Translations under genes and position numbers: made by a program | In this document: positions 12,084 to 22,738 of the stretch, one piece after another | Numbering within the stretch: the first letter of the stretch is position 1 | How the letters are laid out: each line of letters starts with the position of its first letter | Source of the DNA: Pilaira anomala | Lineage: Eukaryota; Mucoromycota; Mucoromycetes; Mucorales; Mucoraceae | Length of the DNA stretch: 64,000 nt | Reading direction: 5' to 3' | Assembly (NCBI GenBank): GCA_025716855.1 | Contig: JAIXMQ010000002.1 | Location: forward strand, 915,434-979,433 | The notes under the pieces: model-generated | The model's input: the letters and a program-made list of their open reading frames with translations, nothing else | What the model was told of the DNA's origin: nothing | Databases searched by the model: none

Positions 12084-13580
12084 ATGAATATAACAGAGTT
12101 ACTTTTACCTCAAACATTACCTGTTCATCATTCACCTATTCATGATGATGATATTATGTCTATATGGGAAACTACACTCAAGAAAGCAGGATTTAATAGT
12201 AGATCATCAAATGATAGAAATAGTTTGACGGATACAATTTTAACACCTATGAATGGATCAGAATTTATTAAGGGAAATATACCAGTTCATGTTAAAGTGA
12301 TTGGAAGACATATGAATGGATCATTTCGATGTCATATTGGTACAAGTAAAGCATCTCGACCTATTCGTTCCACTGAATTATGTCGTCAAATGAGATTATT
12401 AGCTGTCTTTTTTCGTACAGAAAATTCAAAAAGTCCATTGGTATCACCCGAATTCATCTTTTTCCCTACTTGGTTGCTCCATTTATTTAGATATACACAA
12501 CATGGTGGTACTCCAGGTAGAACCGATGTTAGATTTCTTGAAAATGCAAATATGGCAAAAGAAGATCATATCTATCGTTTAAATCATGTATTGAATACTT
12601 TATTTCGTTTTAATGTACATCAATTTGATCCAAACAAGTTGAAATCTGCTATTGAATTAGCTAATTTCTTGTTTGATAGTGCTGGTCTCGATTATTTGAA
12701 TTTACCTCGTCCTTATTTCTCAAATGAAATTCAACCTTATGGTGTCAATCAACCTGCCATGTATTCTACTCTACTTTTATTGTTACACTCTCCACGTCCA
12801 ACTAAATTTAAACCCATGTGCTTTAATTGTAATACAAAACCTGCTTCAAGACGTAGATTATGTGTTGCTTGTTACCGTTATCAACTTAAACATGGTGAAT
12901 CAAGACCTTTAAGATTGATTGTTGCTAACCGACCAGGCCCACGCACACATCACAGTCATCATCATCAGCAACATCAAGTTACGGAAGGTTATATGATGAA
13001 ACCTAGCAACAACAACAACAACAACAACAACAATACCAATTTACCTGTGGTCTTTTATGCTCCTCCTCCTCCTCCTCCTCTTACAAAAGAAACAACACTT
13101 CGCTCTCAAAAGTTTTGTGCCAACTGTAATGTACGTGAAACACATCAATGGTATCGTAACTTGTGTGGTCATGGTCACTGGTGTGAAACCTGTAAAAGTT
13201 ATTACCTTCGTCATACAAAAGTTAGACCACCAGAGTTATTTGTGAAAGCCGCTAAACGTAAAGTAGATGTTCGAAACTTGGTGAATTGGTCTACTTGGTC
13301 TTGGGACGATATACCGATTGAAACAGTAGAGATTGCATCTGCTGAAATTCAAAATATGAATAACAAGAAACTTTCTCATTATTATCAACCCACTGATTAT
13401 TATTTTGGTAATAACAGTAGTTGTGAGTCCTCTTCTTCTGCTACTTCTTCTCTTGTCTCTTCTCCTTCTACTCCTCCTTTACCTGGTGTCTCTTTTTATA
13501 AACCACTTGATCAAAGAAGATCTTCTTATTATTCAACTTGTTCTTCTTCTTCCTCTTCTTCTTCCAACGTATGGCCATAA
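12084..13580 (+). CDS. GATA-like zinc-finger protein with two unequal fingers
   Basis: Single-exon gene of 498 residues, probably a nuclear DNA-binding regulator. The frame is open upstream to 11874, but the extra 70 residues translate Asn repeats and a pyrimidine tract. I therefore take the ATG before NITELLLP, which is an inference. A conserved-looking N-terminal region (about 60-240, with IPVHVKVIGRHMNGSF) has no family name I can give. The first finger is CFNCNTKPASRRRLCVAC, a short C-x2-C-x10-C-x2-C. The second, CANCNVRETHQW...CETC, is C-x2-C-x18-C-x2-C, with GATA-type spacing and the RETHQW core. The tail after YYLRHTKVRPPELF is weakly basic (KAAKRK), then Ser-rich. An additional Cys and two His inside the second loop are unusual for GATA fingers. 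Confidence 0.75.
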   Translation: MNITELLLPQTLPVHHSPIHDDDIMSIWETTLKKAGFNSRSSNDRNSLTDTILTPMNGSEFIKGNIPVHVKVIGRHMNGSFRCHIGTSKASRPIRSTELCRQMRLLAVFFRTENSKSPLVSPEFIFFPTWLLHLFRYTQHGGTPGRTDVRFLENANMAKEDHIYRLNHVLNTLFRFNVHQFDPNKLKSAIELANFLFDSAGLDYLNLPRPYFSNEIQPYGVNQPAMYSTLLLLLHSPRPTKFKPMCFNCNTKPASRRRLCVACYRYQLKHGESRPLRLIVANRPGPRTHHSHHHQQHQVTEGYMMKPSNNNNNNNNNTNLPVVFYAPPPPPPLTKETTLRSQKFCANCNVRETHQWYRNLCGHGHWCETCKSYYLRHTKVRPPELFVKAAKRKVDVRNLVNWSTWSWDDIPIETVEIASAEIQNMNNKKLSHYYQPTDYYFGNNSSCESSSSATSSLVSSPSTPPLPGVSFYKPLDQRRSSYYSTCSSSSSSSSNVWP

Positions 13581-13741
13581 AGAAAAAGAAATCTTTTTTT
13601 TTTTTTTATGTGACAAGAATTAATCAAGTTATGCTCAGTTATATGATTCCCCCCATCCCCCACCCTCTTTATGCTTTTATATATATGTATGTATGTTTTA
13701 TATGCTCTATATATTCTGTTAATTCAATAAAAAATAAATCA

Positions 13742-13786
<45 letters not shown>

Positions 13787-13949
13787 TCATGTTATGGAAT
13801 ACTTCAAACTTTGTGACAAGTTACACATAAAATTCCCCAACAAAGAAATTACTTGTAATTAATTAAATAAAAAGTCCTTTAATTATAATAAAATCGGGTA
13901 TAAACAAATGTACAAAAGAGATAAATAAAGGTTTGGTTTCTGTGGCAGT
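13581..13949. other. Convergent 3' spacer with a 40-base poly(A) tract
   Basis: Space between the stop codons of the GATA-like gene and the minus-strand bZIP gene. It contains AATAAA-like signals (near 13725-13745) followed by an uninterrupted poly(A) tract (about 13743-13782). No gene is seen. Confidence 0.6.
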
Positions 13950-15022
13950 TTATGTAGACATACCATTATCATTAATCATGGTAATAAAATGCTCTGAGTA
14001 CAAAGAAAAAAAAAAAAAAAACGTGAGTACAAAGAATAATAAGGGAGGTTAAATTCTTACCCAAAGGTAAATCACTTGCTAATAAGTCCATGGTTTGTGT
14101 TGTTGTTGTTGTCATAGTCTCTTCTTCATGATTCATAGAAGAAAAGAAATCACGATAGATATCATCCAGATGGACTTGATCTTCAGACTCCATAAAAGCT
14201 TTATCTACACACAACTGTTGATGAGCCAAAGTAGTAGGATCAGGAAAATGTTCAGGATATTGATCTCTTTGAATATACATTTGTTTTCTTTGATTCATGA
14301 CCTGAATTAATTTTTTACCCAAATTCACTTTAATCTCTAACCTATTATCCAATCCGGACGGTTGTTTATGGTTTGGACACAAGAACCAATAATGTTTATA
14401 AAATGAGGGTGGCACAAACCATGCGTCTGGGTTGCCAAGTTCGCCACCTAAAAACACTGCATTCTCTTGAAGGTAACAAAACAGTTGATTGGCATCGTAA
14501 AAGTCTTGAAATAATATCATGTGATCTCTTATAGCTGCTCCTGGAACCACGTCAATTCGAGTATCATGAGGAGTACTACGTTGTAACTCGGCTAGTTAAT
14601 AATAATAAAAAAAGTGTGTGTGTGTGAGTAAAAAAAAAAAAAAAAAAAAAAAAAAATATTAATTGCGTGCTTCTCTTCTTACTGGGGATAAATAATGCCC
14701 GTGTACCCGCATCATAGTTTCTAACTGCTCTCATTTGTTGAATAGCATCTAAAGGTGTCATGGGAGGAAATGACTTTTTATTTGAATCTTCTTTTTCTGA
14801 AGGTTGAAATGGAGGAGTAGTTTGACGAGGTAAACCCGTCTTGGGATCTAATAATAATAATGTATCATCTGTTGGTGTAGTAGTAGTAGTAGTAGTAGTA
14901 GGTGTATCTGTATTCGTTGCACAAAAGGGGTTTGGACCAACCAAATCAGTATTTAATAACTGTTGAAAAAATGGTGTTTCCAAATGACTTGCTAATTGAG
15001 GAGCAATAGAAGAAAGTGAATT

Positions 15023-15053
<31 letters not shown>

Positions 15054-15712
15054 GCAGAAGCAGAAGCATCACTATAGTTCATATCAAAATCAATATCTTC
15101 TTTTAGATCATCCGAATAGCAAGAAAAAGATTCTGAACTACAACTGCTAATACTATGAGGTGAGGGAGATAAAATAGAAGAAGGTGGATCGATCTGATCG
15201 TCACCACCAAATGAAGAAGGCTGATCTGAAAGATTAATTATATTTAAATGTTTATCCAGAAACAACTCCAATTGTTGAGGTACACCCTTTGTTTTAGAAA
15301 AAGTCAATTTATCAGACCCTATTTCATCAGTAAGACCCGTATCATAAAACTTGGGTACATCTACTTGATTAGCAATGCAAGCCATTTTCAAAGTCAATGC
15401 ATAACCCTTTAAATAATTCGTTTCAAATTTTAATTCTTCGACTCGTTTTTGAAGACGTCGATTATCACGTAAAGCACAGTCTCGTGCATAAATACATTTC
15501 TTCACCAAACTTTCTGCATCTCGCATCTCGCGTCTCTTTCGTTCTCTGAATGCTCTTTGCGCTGCTCGGTTTTGTGCTTTACGTTGTGCGGGTGAAGGTG
15601 GATTGGGCTTTCGGCCTGGCTTCTTACGGGGACGAATAGGGCGTCCTTGAGTGTCTAAATTACCCAATTCAAATTCAGGGTCAAAATGTTCAAAAGCAAT
15701 TGTATCAGACAT
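13950..15712 (-). CDS. YAP/Pap1-type bZIP transcription factor A
   Basis: Nuclear bZIP regulator of 534 residues. Exons are 15712-14683, 14591-14061 and 13993-13950, in phase. The basic region lies near residues 28-62 with AQNRAAQRAFRERK, the N-x-A-A-Q-x-x-F-R signature of the fungal YAP/Pap1 class, preceded by KKPGRKPNP. A leucine-zipper-like coiled coil follows to about residue 105. The middle is Ser/Ala/Thr-rich with polyAla and polyThr. The last 190 residues hold a module beginning HDTRIDVVPG and containing RDHMILFQDFYD and WFVPPSFYKHYWFL. That module recurs in bZIP B at 17626-19597, so the two genes are paralogues lying head to head. I see no clustered CRD cysteines like those of Yap1, so redox sensing by that route is not supported. 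Confidence 0.88.
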
Positions 15713-16300
15713 ATTTCTAATGAGGAATGTTTTTTTTTTTGAAAGGGGAATAGTTAAAATAGACTATATAAAATTTTAAAGAAAAAGGAGTTTTTTTTTT
15801 AAAAAAAAAGGAGAAAGGGGGTGGGGGGAGAAAAAAATATTTATACATTTTTTTTTCTGCTTTTCGGTGTATAAATACACTTTTTTTTGGGGGGGGGAGA
15901 GGGGAGAGGAAACACAACAATACTTAAAAGAGACTGACATAAGTCGATCAAGTCTTTTAAAGAGTTGTGGGAATAAATTCAAGTAAGTCACTTACACCCC
16001 CCGCGCGCGCGCGCGCACAAACACACAAACATAAACAAAACATAATACACACGCACACACATAGATTCACATGTAAACAACTTCTATTAATCCAGTTGTG
16101 TTTTTTAAGGGGGTTTCAGAGAGAAAGAGTGAGTGAGTGAGAGTGAGATCTGTGTGTGCATTGATTAATTCTAAGGCTTTTTTAAACAATAACCAAGTAT
16201 ATATAAAAACTTAAAAAAAAAGTGAATCTCCCTTTTTTTTTTTTTCTTTTCTTCTTAACTCTTATCTCTTTTTGTTTATATATATATCTTAATTGTAATA
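15713..16300. promoter_or_regulatory. Divergent upstream region with GC and CA microsatellites
   Basis: Region between bZIP A (minus) and the Cys-rich gene (plus). It contains a T10A9 palindrome (15791-15809), a G-run, a (GC)n block with adjoining CA-rich sequence (about 15996-16060), GAGT-type repeats near 16125-16150, and a CT-rich leader just before the start at 16301. No gene is supported. Confidence 0.5.
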
Positions 16301-16990
16301 ATGAAATTCAGCACTTGTGTATTCAGTCTTTGTGTTTTAGTAGCATCAGCATCTGCCGCTTGTAGTTGTAGTTCATCCGATCAAGCTTGTATGGATAAAT
16401 GTGGTAAGTTAAACATGACAAATTTGTTTTAGATACAAAAAAAGTAATATTTATTGTGTCATGGTAGTACTCGCTGCAAATTCTTGTATTGTTCAATGTA
16501 AAGATGGTGGTGATGCTTGCCAAAAAGCTTGTATTTCTTCTCACTGGTATGTTTTTTGTTTAAACGTGGCATAATTTTTTTTTTTTTTTTTTTTCACATG
16601 CTAATACATAATTTTTTAGGCCTGCTTCACCTTTATCTCAAAAAGATGTTATGGCTACTCCCACTGGTAATCCCTCTGTGACAAGTATGGATAGTTCTGC
16701 ACCTACAGGAGCACGTTCTGAAAGTGGTAAATAAAAGAAAAAAAATTTTAATATGCGTGTAACTTATATTTTAATATTTTTTTTTAGTTCGACTTTCTAC
16801 TTATTCTACTACATTAAGCGGTTCTGCAGTTGTGGTTACGGCTACCATTAAACCTTCATCCGCCCCAAATAATGGAAACACTACTTCAACAAAATCAGAT
16901 GGTACAAACGCTAATACTTCTTCTGGATCACGTCAAATGGTTCCTATGGTTACCATTGGTATCTTGGCTATGGTTGCTTGGGTTCTTTAA
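16301..16990 (+). CDS. Small Cys-rich GPI-type surface protein, paralogue of 2132-2939
   Basis: Predicted secreted, GPI-anchored protein of 163 residues. Exons 16301-16403, 16468-16546, 16620-16726 and 16788-16990 join in phase. It has an N-terminal signal peptide (MKFSTCVFSLCVLVASASA), then CSCSSSDQACMDKC and NSCIVQCKDGGDACQKAC, then a Ser/Thr-rich stalk and a hydrophobic C-terminus (MVTIGILAMVAWVL) suited to GPI-anchor processing. The first intron falls in the same place and phase as in the gene at 2132-2939 (right after the last Cys of the first group). This gene has two additional introns. Function is unknown; cell-surface structure or adhesion is a guess from composition. Confidence 0.8.
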
Positions 16991-17058
16991 ATATATAAAA
17001 AAAAAACACTCCCTCTTTTTTTTCTTTCTTAAAAAAACTTAACTATTTTATCAAACGA

Positions 17059-17096
<38 letters not shown>

Positions 17097-17625
17097 CTTT
17101 TTTTTTTCAAAATATAATAAATAATAAATAACTTAATAATTTTAAACAATTGTTTACTTCGGCAAATCCGGACTAAAATATAAGAAATTGCGGGGAAAAA
17201 ATGGTTAATTTATCAGTTTTACTGTGTAACGGAATGAGTGTTTGGGTGATTTCATTGGCACAATGAGTAAAAAGAAACATGAGAAAATTAAAAAAGAAAA
17301 GAATACCACAGAAAGAAACCCAACAGCATGGAAACGGCTTATTGTTTAATACAACAGTTAGGTATATATATACTCTACAGAGAAAAGAGAGTAAGGGTAA
17401 AAAAAAAAGTTGTTTTTTTATTTACCTGTACAAAACAAAAACAAAAAAAAAAAAAATTGTATACAAAAATTCACGTGTGATTTCGTTTGCCTTACAACGA
17501 TATCCCGTGCTTGTCCCCTTGAGGCCTCTTTTTTTTTTCACACTGTTTATTTTTTAATCTCTTTTCTCTCGTTTCTATCTTTTTTTTTTAACCCTTGCTG
17601 ATAAAATACTAATAATAATAATAAT
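16991..17625. promoter_or_regulatory. Intergenic with a long poly(T) tract
   Basis: Region upstream of bZIP B. It contains a near-pure poly(T) stretch at about 17061-17108 and a second pyrimidine-rich leader (about 17526-17590) before the start codon. No gene is supported. Confidence 0.55.
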
Positions 17626-19597
17626 ATGGAGCATTTTAATGGGCCTACTATGGAAGATTTTTTACCACCACCACCACCCACACAAGGTTCATCACAACCT
17701 AACGATGGACATGGTCATTGGACTTCTTCTTCCGACTATTCTTTTTTACAGTCAAGACAACCGCAACAACAACAACAACACCAACAACAAAATTATAACG
17801 AACAATTTCATTCAAATAATAATAACAACGTGGGCGCAATTTATGTAAGTAATATACCATTATTATCTCATCCACCTTCACTACTACAACAACAACAACA
17901 ACAACAACAACAAAGCACAGTACAACCTCAATTTGATGAAAACGGTCAACCTATCAAGATTCGAAAGAAACCCGGCCGAAAGCCTAACCCAGCCTCACCC
18001 GCACTGCGTAAAGCCCAAAACCGAGCAGCCCAAAGAGCATTCCGAGAACGAAAAGAACGTCACCTAAAAGATTTAGAGGGCACGATTCGACAACTCAGAG
18101 AGCAAAGGAACAGTGCAATTAAGGAACTCAATCAGACGAAGAGTAAGATGGATTCATTTCGAGCAGAAAACTGGTATTTGAAGGGAGTGGTACTTACTTT
18201 ACAATTCGTGTGTCTGCATCATAATATTCATATACCGACCCATTCACCTTATTTAACCGAGGAAGCCTTGAGTGAAATGGCAAAGACGACTCCGCATGCG
18301 ATTGAAGCCTATGTGAATGCGTATACACGAAATAATATTAATTTGAAACCTACGATGGCTGCTCATTTCTCAAATGCTTCGCATCATGATAAAGATTCAC
18401 CAAGAGGAGAAGGAGGAGGAGGAAGAGGAGGAGAAGAAGAGGAAGACGAAGAAGAGGGTACAGCTACAAAGGCAGAAGAAGGTTTGGTTGCGGAAGAACA
18501 TGGTGGAGAGGAGGAAATTGGGAATAAAGAGGATGGTGATGGAGGGATAGATGAGGATCATGATACAGAAATGCAAGAAGACGAAGATTTAGAAAATCAT
18601 AGTCAATTCTCACCTGAATCTACAACGATTAAAATGGAAGAAGATGAAAGTATGACAGCATGGGTAAAACAACACAATGAAAGGAAAAAAAGAGAGAAAG
18701 AAGAAGCAGCAGCAGCAGCAGACAAGGAAGAAGAAGAAGAAGAAAGTAATAAGCCAAATCCATCTAGTATTAGTGCAATTCAACATATTCGACTTCAATT
18801 AAGAGTTCAATCTGCAATTTCTAATGTTGGTAAATCTGCAGTCAGATTACAACCTACGATCTTACAATTAGCTATACCACATGATCCACGTATTGATTTA
18901 ATTCCAACACCCCATATGAGAGATAGAATGATTATCTTTAGAGATCAAATGGATTACGATCGTTGTTTTGCCATGTTATTAAATGGTGCTTTATACCATG
19001 GAGGAGATCCTACAATGAGTGCAAGCTGGGAGTTACCTGCTGAATTCTTTACTGAATTTTGGTATCTTGCAATTAATTATGATGTAAATCGTACAAATAC
19101 TTGGAGAAGGTTAAAAGGTTTACCAGAAATTCGTAATGGTGGTGATATAACTACTATTCATAATCAAGAAGAACATGATTGGATATTTAATCATCAACAC
19201 CATCATCATCAACAGCAACAACAGCAACAGCAACAACAACAACAACAACATGCTTCACCTCCATCAAGTAATAGTGATACTGTTTGGACAGATGATGTAT
19301 TTGCTCAAATGACAGCTGGTATGCCTACTTTACAACCTTTAGATGCTCATCATTTAACAAGTGGGTTTGATTTTGGCTCACCTCATGCTGAATATCAACA
19401 TTTGGATCCTTCAAATCTGAATTCACATCCTCTATTTGAACAATTAATGGGCTCTCCACCTTCAACACGACACAATCGATCACCTAGCATAGGTTAGTTT
19501 TTATCTATTTATTTATTTATTATTTTGTTGTATACTTATACTTGTTATAGGTGCTATGATGGATCTTATGAATTCACTCTCTACTGAATTACCATAA
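17626..19597 (+). CDS. YAP/Pap1-type bZIP transcription factor B
   Basis: Nuclear bZIP regulator of 637 residues, exons 17626-19492 and 19551-19597 in phase. The N-terminus is Gln/Asn-rich. The basic region follows near residues 105-145 (KKPGRKPNPASPALRKAQNR, then AAQRAFRERKERHLKD) with a zipper-like coiled coil after it. A very acidic Glu/Gly/Asp-rich segment lies at about 255-370 and is a candidate activation region. The C-terminal module HDPRIDLIPTPHMRDRMIIF, with EFFTEFWYLAINYD, matches the module of bZIP A at 13950-15712. PolyHis/polyGln runs occur near 19195-19250. The two-base-plus-codon junction gives a short last exon ending STELP. Paralogy with bZIP A is seen directly; the target genes are unknown. 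Confidence 0.88.
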
Positions 19598-20258
19598 AAG
19601 AAGTATATCCCCCCTCCCCCTCCTCCTCCACTTTTTCTTATTTACCTCTAAAACAAAATACACATACTCCCCTCCCCCCTCCCCCCTCCCCTAGCTCTTT
19701 GTACATACATAATAAAATGAGTTTTTTTCATATGATTTTTCTTATTTAACTTCCGAGATGTAAACAAATAAATTTTTGCCTGGAACGTTTTTTTAGAACT
19801 GTTGTATAGTTAATATTTGTGATTTGGACCCTGTACTCCCACTTCAATTGTTGTACACAAACACTTCATACCCTTCAAAAACAGAAAAGAAGAAAAGAGA
19901 GAGAGAGAGTGTGTGTGAGAGAGTGAGAGAGTGAGTGAGAGAATATTACGCGTCTTATCACATGTGTACGTGCACGAAAAACAAGAATTAAGGCTGTCTT
20001 TACTATGAAAACAAAAATCGTCATATATAACTAAAGAACCAATCCAAAAAAAGTTGGTTTTTTTTTTTAAAAAAAAAAATTCCCACCCACCCACTCAAAA
20101 AGAGAAAAAGGTTAAAAAAAAATAATATTATTTTTATGTATATATAAAAAAAATAAGGGTATGTAAAAAAAAAAAAAAAAAAAATAAGAGAGAGAAATGA
20201 ACAAAAGCGTGATTTTTTACATGTACATATAAAGAGAGTAGTAGCAGGTATATAGATT
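19598..20258. other. Convergent 3' spacer
   Basis: Space between convergent bZIP B and the small hypothetical gene. It has C-rich (CCCCTCC)n-like sequence just after bZIP B, a GA/GT-rich microsatellite (about 19888-19940), a T11A11 palindrome (20058-20079) and an A-run at about 20166-20184. No gene is supported. Confidence 0.55.
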
Positions 20259-20844
20259 TTAGAAAAGATTACCATATTCACCTTGACACTCAAAGTACTG
20301 AGGAGGGTTCTGGAAGAAAGAAGAAAAAAACATAAATATTTTGTATAACGTGATAGTGACACGATGCATGAAATGCTTACTTTAAATGATTCCCATTCAA
20401 TGAGCTGACTATAATCTTTGACTGTACCAGAATCAAATAAATCAACGAGCTCTTCTATCGAACTATCTTCCTCTCCTTCACTCGAAGACGAAGATGAAGA
20501 AGCGGAGGATGAAGAAGAAAAAGAAGAACCCATAGTCTCCTCGTAACGCATACGAGTTATAAACTCATGATTGTAATGTTCAAGCTGTGCCTGTAAGTCT
20601 GCATAAGCTTCTTGACGTAATTTCGTCAATTCTTCTTGATTTACACTAGTAGGAAGCTAGGTTTTTTTTTTTTTTTAGCATAATCCTTCTTTTTTTTTTC
20701 TTTCTTTCTTTTTTAACATACCTTCTTTGGGGTATTTGATAAAGAACAACTAAGTCTTCGTCTGTTACACGCCTTTCTAGGCGTTGTACGGCTTAAAAGG
20801 TAATGTGTTCGGTTATTTGATTTATTAGGATTATATAACTTCAT
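20259..20844 (-). CDS. Hypothetical 149-residue protein
   Basis: Three exons, 20844-20722, 20656-20381 and 20309-20259, all joining in phase. The N-terminus is basic (SNNRTHYLLSRTTPRKACNR), the middle helical (LRQEAYADLQAQLEHYNHEF). A Ser-run turns into an acidic patch (SEGEEDSSIEELVDLFD), and the protein ends with WESFKNPPQYFECQGEYGNLF. I do not recognise the family. It is divergently arranged with the CENP-W-like gene, with only 151 bases between start codons, so they share an upstream region. The consistent splicing and the non-repetitive ends make it likely to be a real gene. Confidence 0.6.
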
Positions 20845-20995
20845 TTTTTTTTTGAATAAACTAAAGGGAAAGAGAGAAAAAGAATATTGGATATCAAGAA
20901 CTTTTTATAGTTATGCATTTTTTTTTTAAAAAAAAAATAAACAGTGACTGAATTTTTTTTTTTTATTTTTTTCTTTTAGCTTCCTTTTTTCACTC

Positions 20996-21377
20996 ATGAG
21001 TTATAATCGTGAACGCTTTAGACAGGGATTACAAGAGGCTTTAGGAGTTGACGAATTAGGCGAAAGAGTAGACATTATGGTTAGTCTCGTTACAAAGACT
21101 TTTAGCTTTAAAAAAAAAAATAAAAATAAAAAAGAAACTAACCATTAAAATAGGTCTACTTGAACTATGTCTTGTTTATGAAGGAATTGGCAAAGGAAAC
21201 CGAAAAACAAGTTAAAAAGGAAACAAACCCAGGCAAAATTCCTAAAATAAAGAACAAAGATATAATACACGTAGACGTAAATTACATATATATAAATTTA
21301 AATTTAAATGCATTTATTATGGTGATTGATATATGATTTTCTTTGTGTAGACTGTTTTAAAGCAATTTCGTAAATAA
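20996..21377 (+). CDS. CENPW: CENP-W-like histone-fold kinetochore protein
   Basis: Likely CENP-W (Wip1 in fission yeast), the histone-fold partner of CENP-T in the inner kinetochore. Exons 20996-21079, 21154-21276 and 21351-21377 join in phase to give 77 residues, close to the usual 80-90. The core VYLNYVLFMKELAKETEKQV corresponds to the conserved V-x-LN-x-LLF-x3-LA-x-E helix of CENP-W. It is followed by an IKNKDII segment and a final basic helix ending VLKQFRK, as the family ends in a short basic tail. The third exon has only nine codons including the stop; without splicing it the protein runs into unrelated AT-rich translation. The stop lies 7 bases from the stop of the opposite-strand gene. 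A related small histone-fold (e.g. CENP-X or CENP-S) is the alternative, but the sequence fits CENP-W best. Confidence 0.72.
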
Positions 21378-21383
21378 TTTTCA

Positions 21384-22529
21384 TCATTGTATTTTACCCA
21401 CATCCCAAGCTCTAACTGGCTTAACTGTAACCTCTTCTTCTTCTTCTTCTTCTTCTTCTTCTTCAGAAGACGACGACGACGACGATGATGATGATGAACT
21501 GACCTCTTTTTTACTTTTCTTTTTACGATCCTTCTTCTTTTTATGCTTTCGATCTTCTTTATGTTTACGTTTTGTACCCACATATTCTTCCTCATCTGAG
21601 TGTATATCTAATAAAGGATTATACCCCTTTGAAAAATATTTATCCATTGAAGACACGTTAATTCGAACTTTTCCTCGACCCTTGTATTGTACAGGTTCTT
21701 CTGGCTTTTCAATCTGAATAGGGTCATCATCATTTGTGCTTTTCTCTTTGGATTCTCGTTTTTTATCATTGTGTTTACTACTTTTATGTCTATGTCTATG
21801 TCTATGTCTACTGTCTTTACTCGATCGTTTTTCGTCTCTACTTGAGTGTTTGTCGTCTTTGGAGTGTTTATCGTCTTTGCTCGAGTATTTGTCGCCTTTA
21901 CTTGAATATCTATCATCTTTGTCATATTTATCATCTCTACTTGAAGGACTATCGTCTCTCTTTTCTCTATTGGAGCGGTCTTCCCTGCTCGAGCGGTCGT
22001 TCTTACTAGAGTGATCGTTCTTACTAGAGCGATCGTCTCTTCTACTAGAGCAATTGTCTCTTCTACTAGAATATTCATCTCTACTAGACCGACGGTCTCT
22101 TCGACGTTGTTGTTCTCTTGCTTGTCTTTCCCGTTCTAATCTTTCTTCTCTCATTTTAGCGACATTATCTTCATTTGTTTTAATAACAAGTTGATTATGA
22201 CTATCGGTTGCCTTTACGACATTAAGTAAGAATCGTGTATTCGGCTTTGGCTTTGGTTTATTGAGTCTAAAAGAAGAAGAAAAAAAAAAGAGTTGAGTAA
22301 AATGAAAACAATATCATTTTTTTTTTAAAAAAAAATATAGTCCTTACAGTCCGTTGGGTTGATATGCTTGAACACCCACTTGTTTATATTTATTTCGTTT
22401 TTCTTCTGCCTCTTTCAAGATTAAATCGGCAACATATTTATCTACATCCTGGTCCGATACATCTTTTGCACTCGAACCAGCTGCAGCTCTAATAAGATTA
22501 GCTACAACGTCGTTTACTGCATTCGACAT
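21384..22529 (-). CDS. RS/DK-rich nuclear protein, function unknown
   Basis: Two exons, 22529-22348 and 22266-21384, giving 354 residues. The N-terminal ~120 residues are folded-looking and moderately conserved in style (NDVVANLIRAAAG, then LNKPKPKPNTRFLLNVVKAT). From about 120 to 235 the protein is built from degenerate Arg/Asp/Ser repeats (SSRDD, SSKDDKHS) like RS-type splicing proteins. A compact motif GKVRINVSSMDKYFSKGYNP follows. A Lys-rich stretch, a Ser run and a Glu run come next, and it ends VRAWDVGKIQ. Composition suggests a nuclear, RNA-processing-associated protein; that is inference. The repeats also give long but meaningless frames on the other strand. Confidence 0.7.
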
Positions 22530-22738
22530 TTGAAAGAGAAATACATAACCAATACGTTATTGTTTAAAAAGGGTAATTGCTTTTGCAATGTACGGTCACA
22601 GATCACAATTTTAAAACCATTTATTATATCTTTTTACATCCATCATATACATATATGAGATCTTTTTTTTTCTCTTTCTCTTTTCTCTCTCTCTCTCTCT
22701 CTCTCTCTTTATTTCTTTTTATATTTATTTAGTTCAAC

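Noticed and set aside
21734..22014. Two plus-strand ORFs rich in Tyr/Cys or Leu/Ser
   Set aside because: Antisense of the Arg/Asp/Ser repeat region of the RS-like gene.
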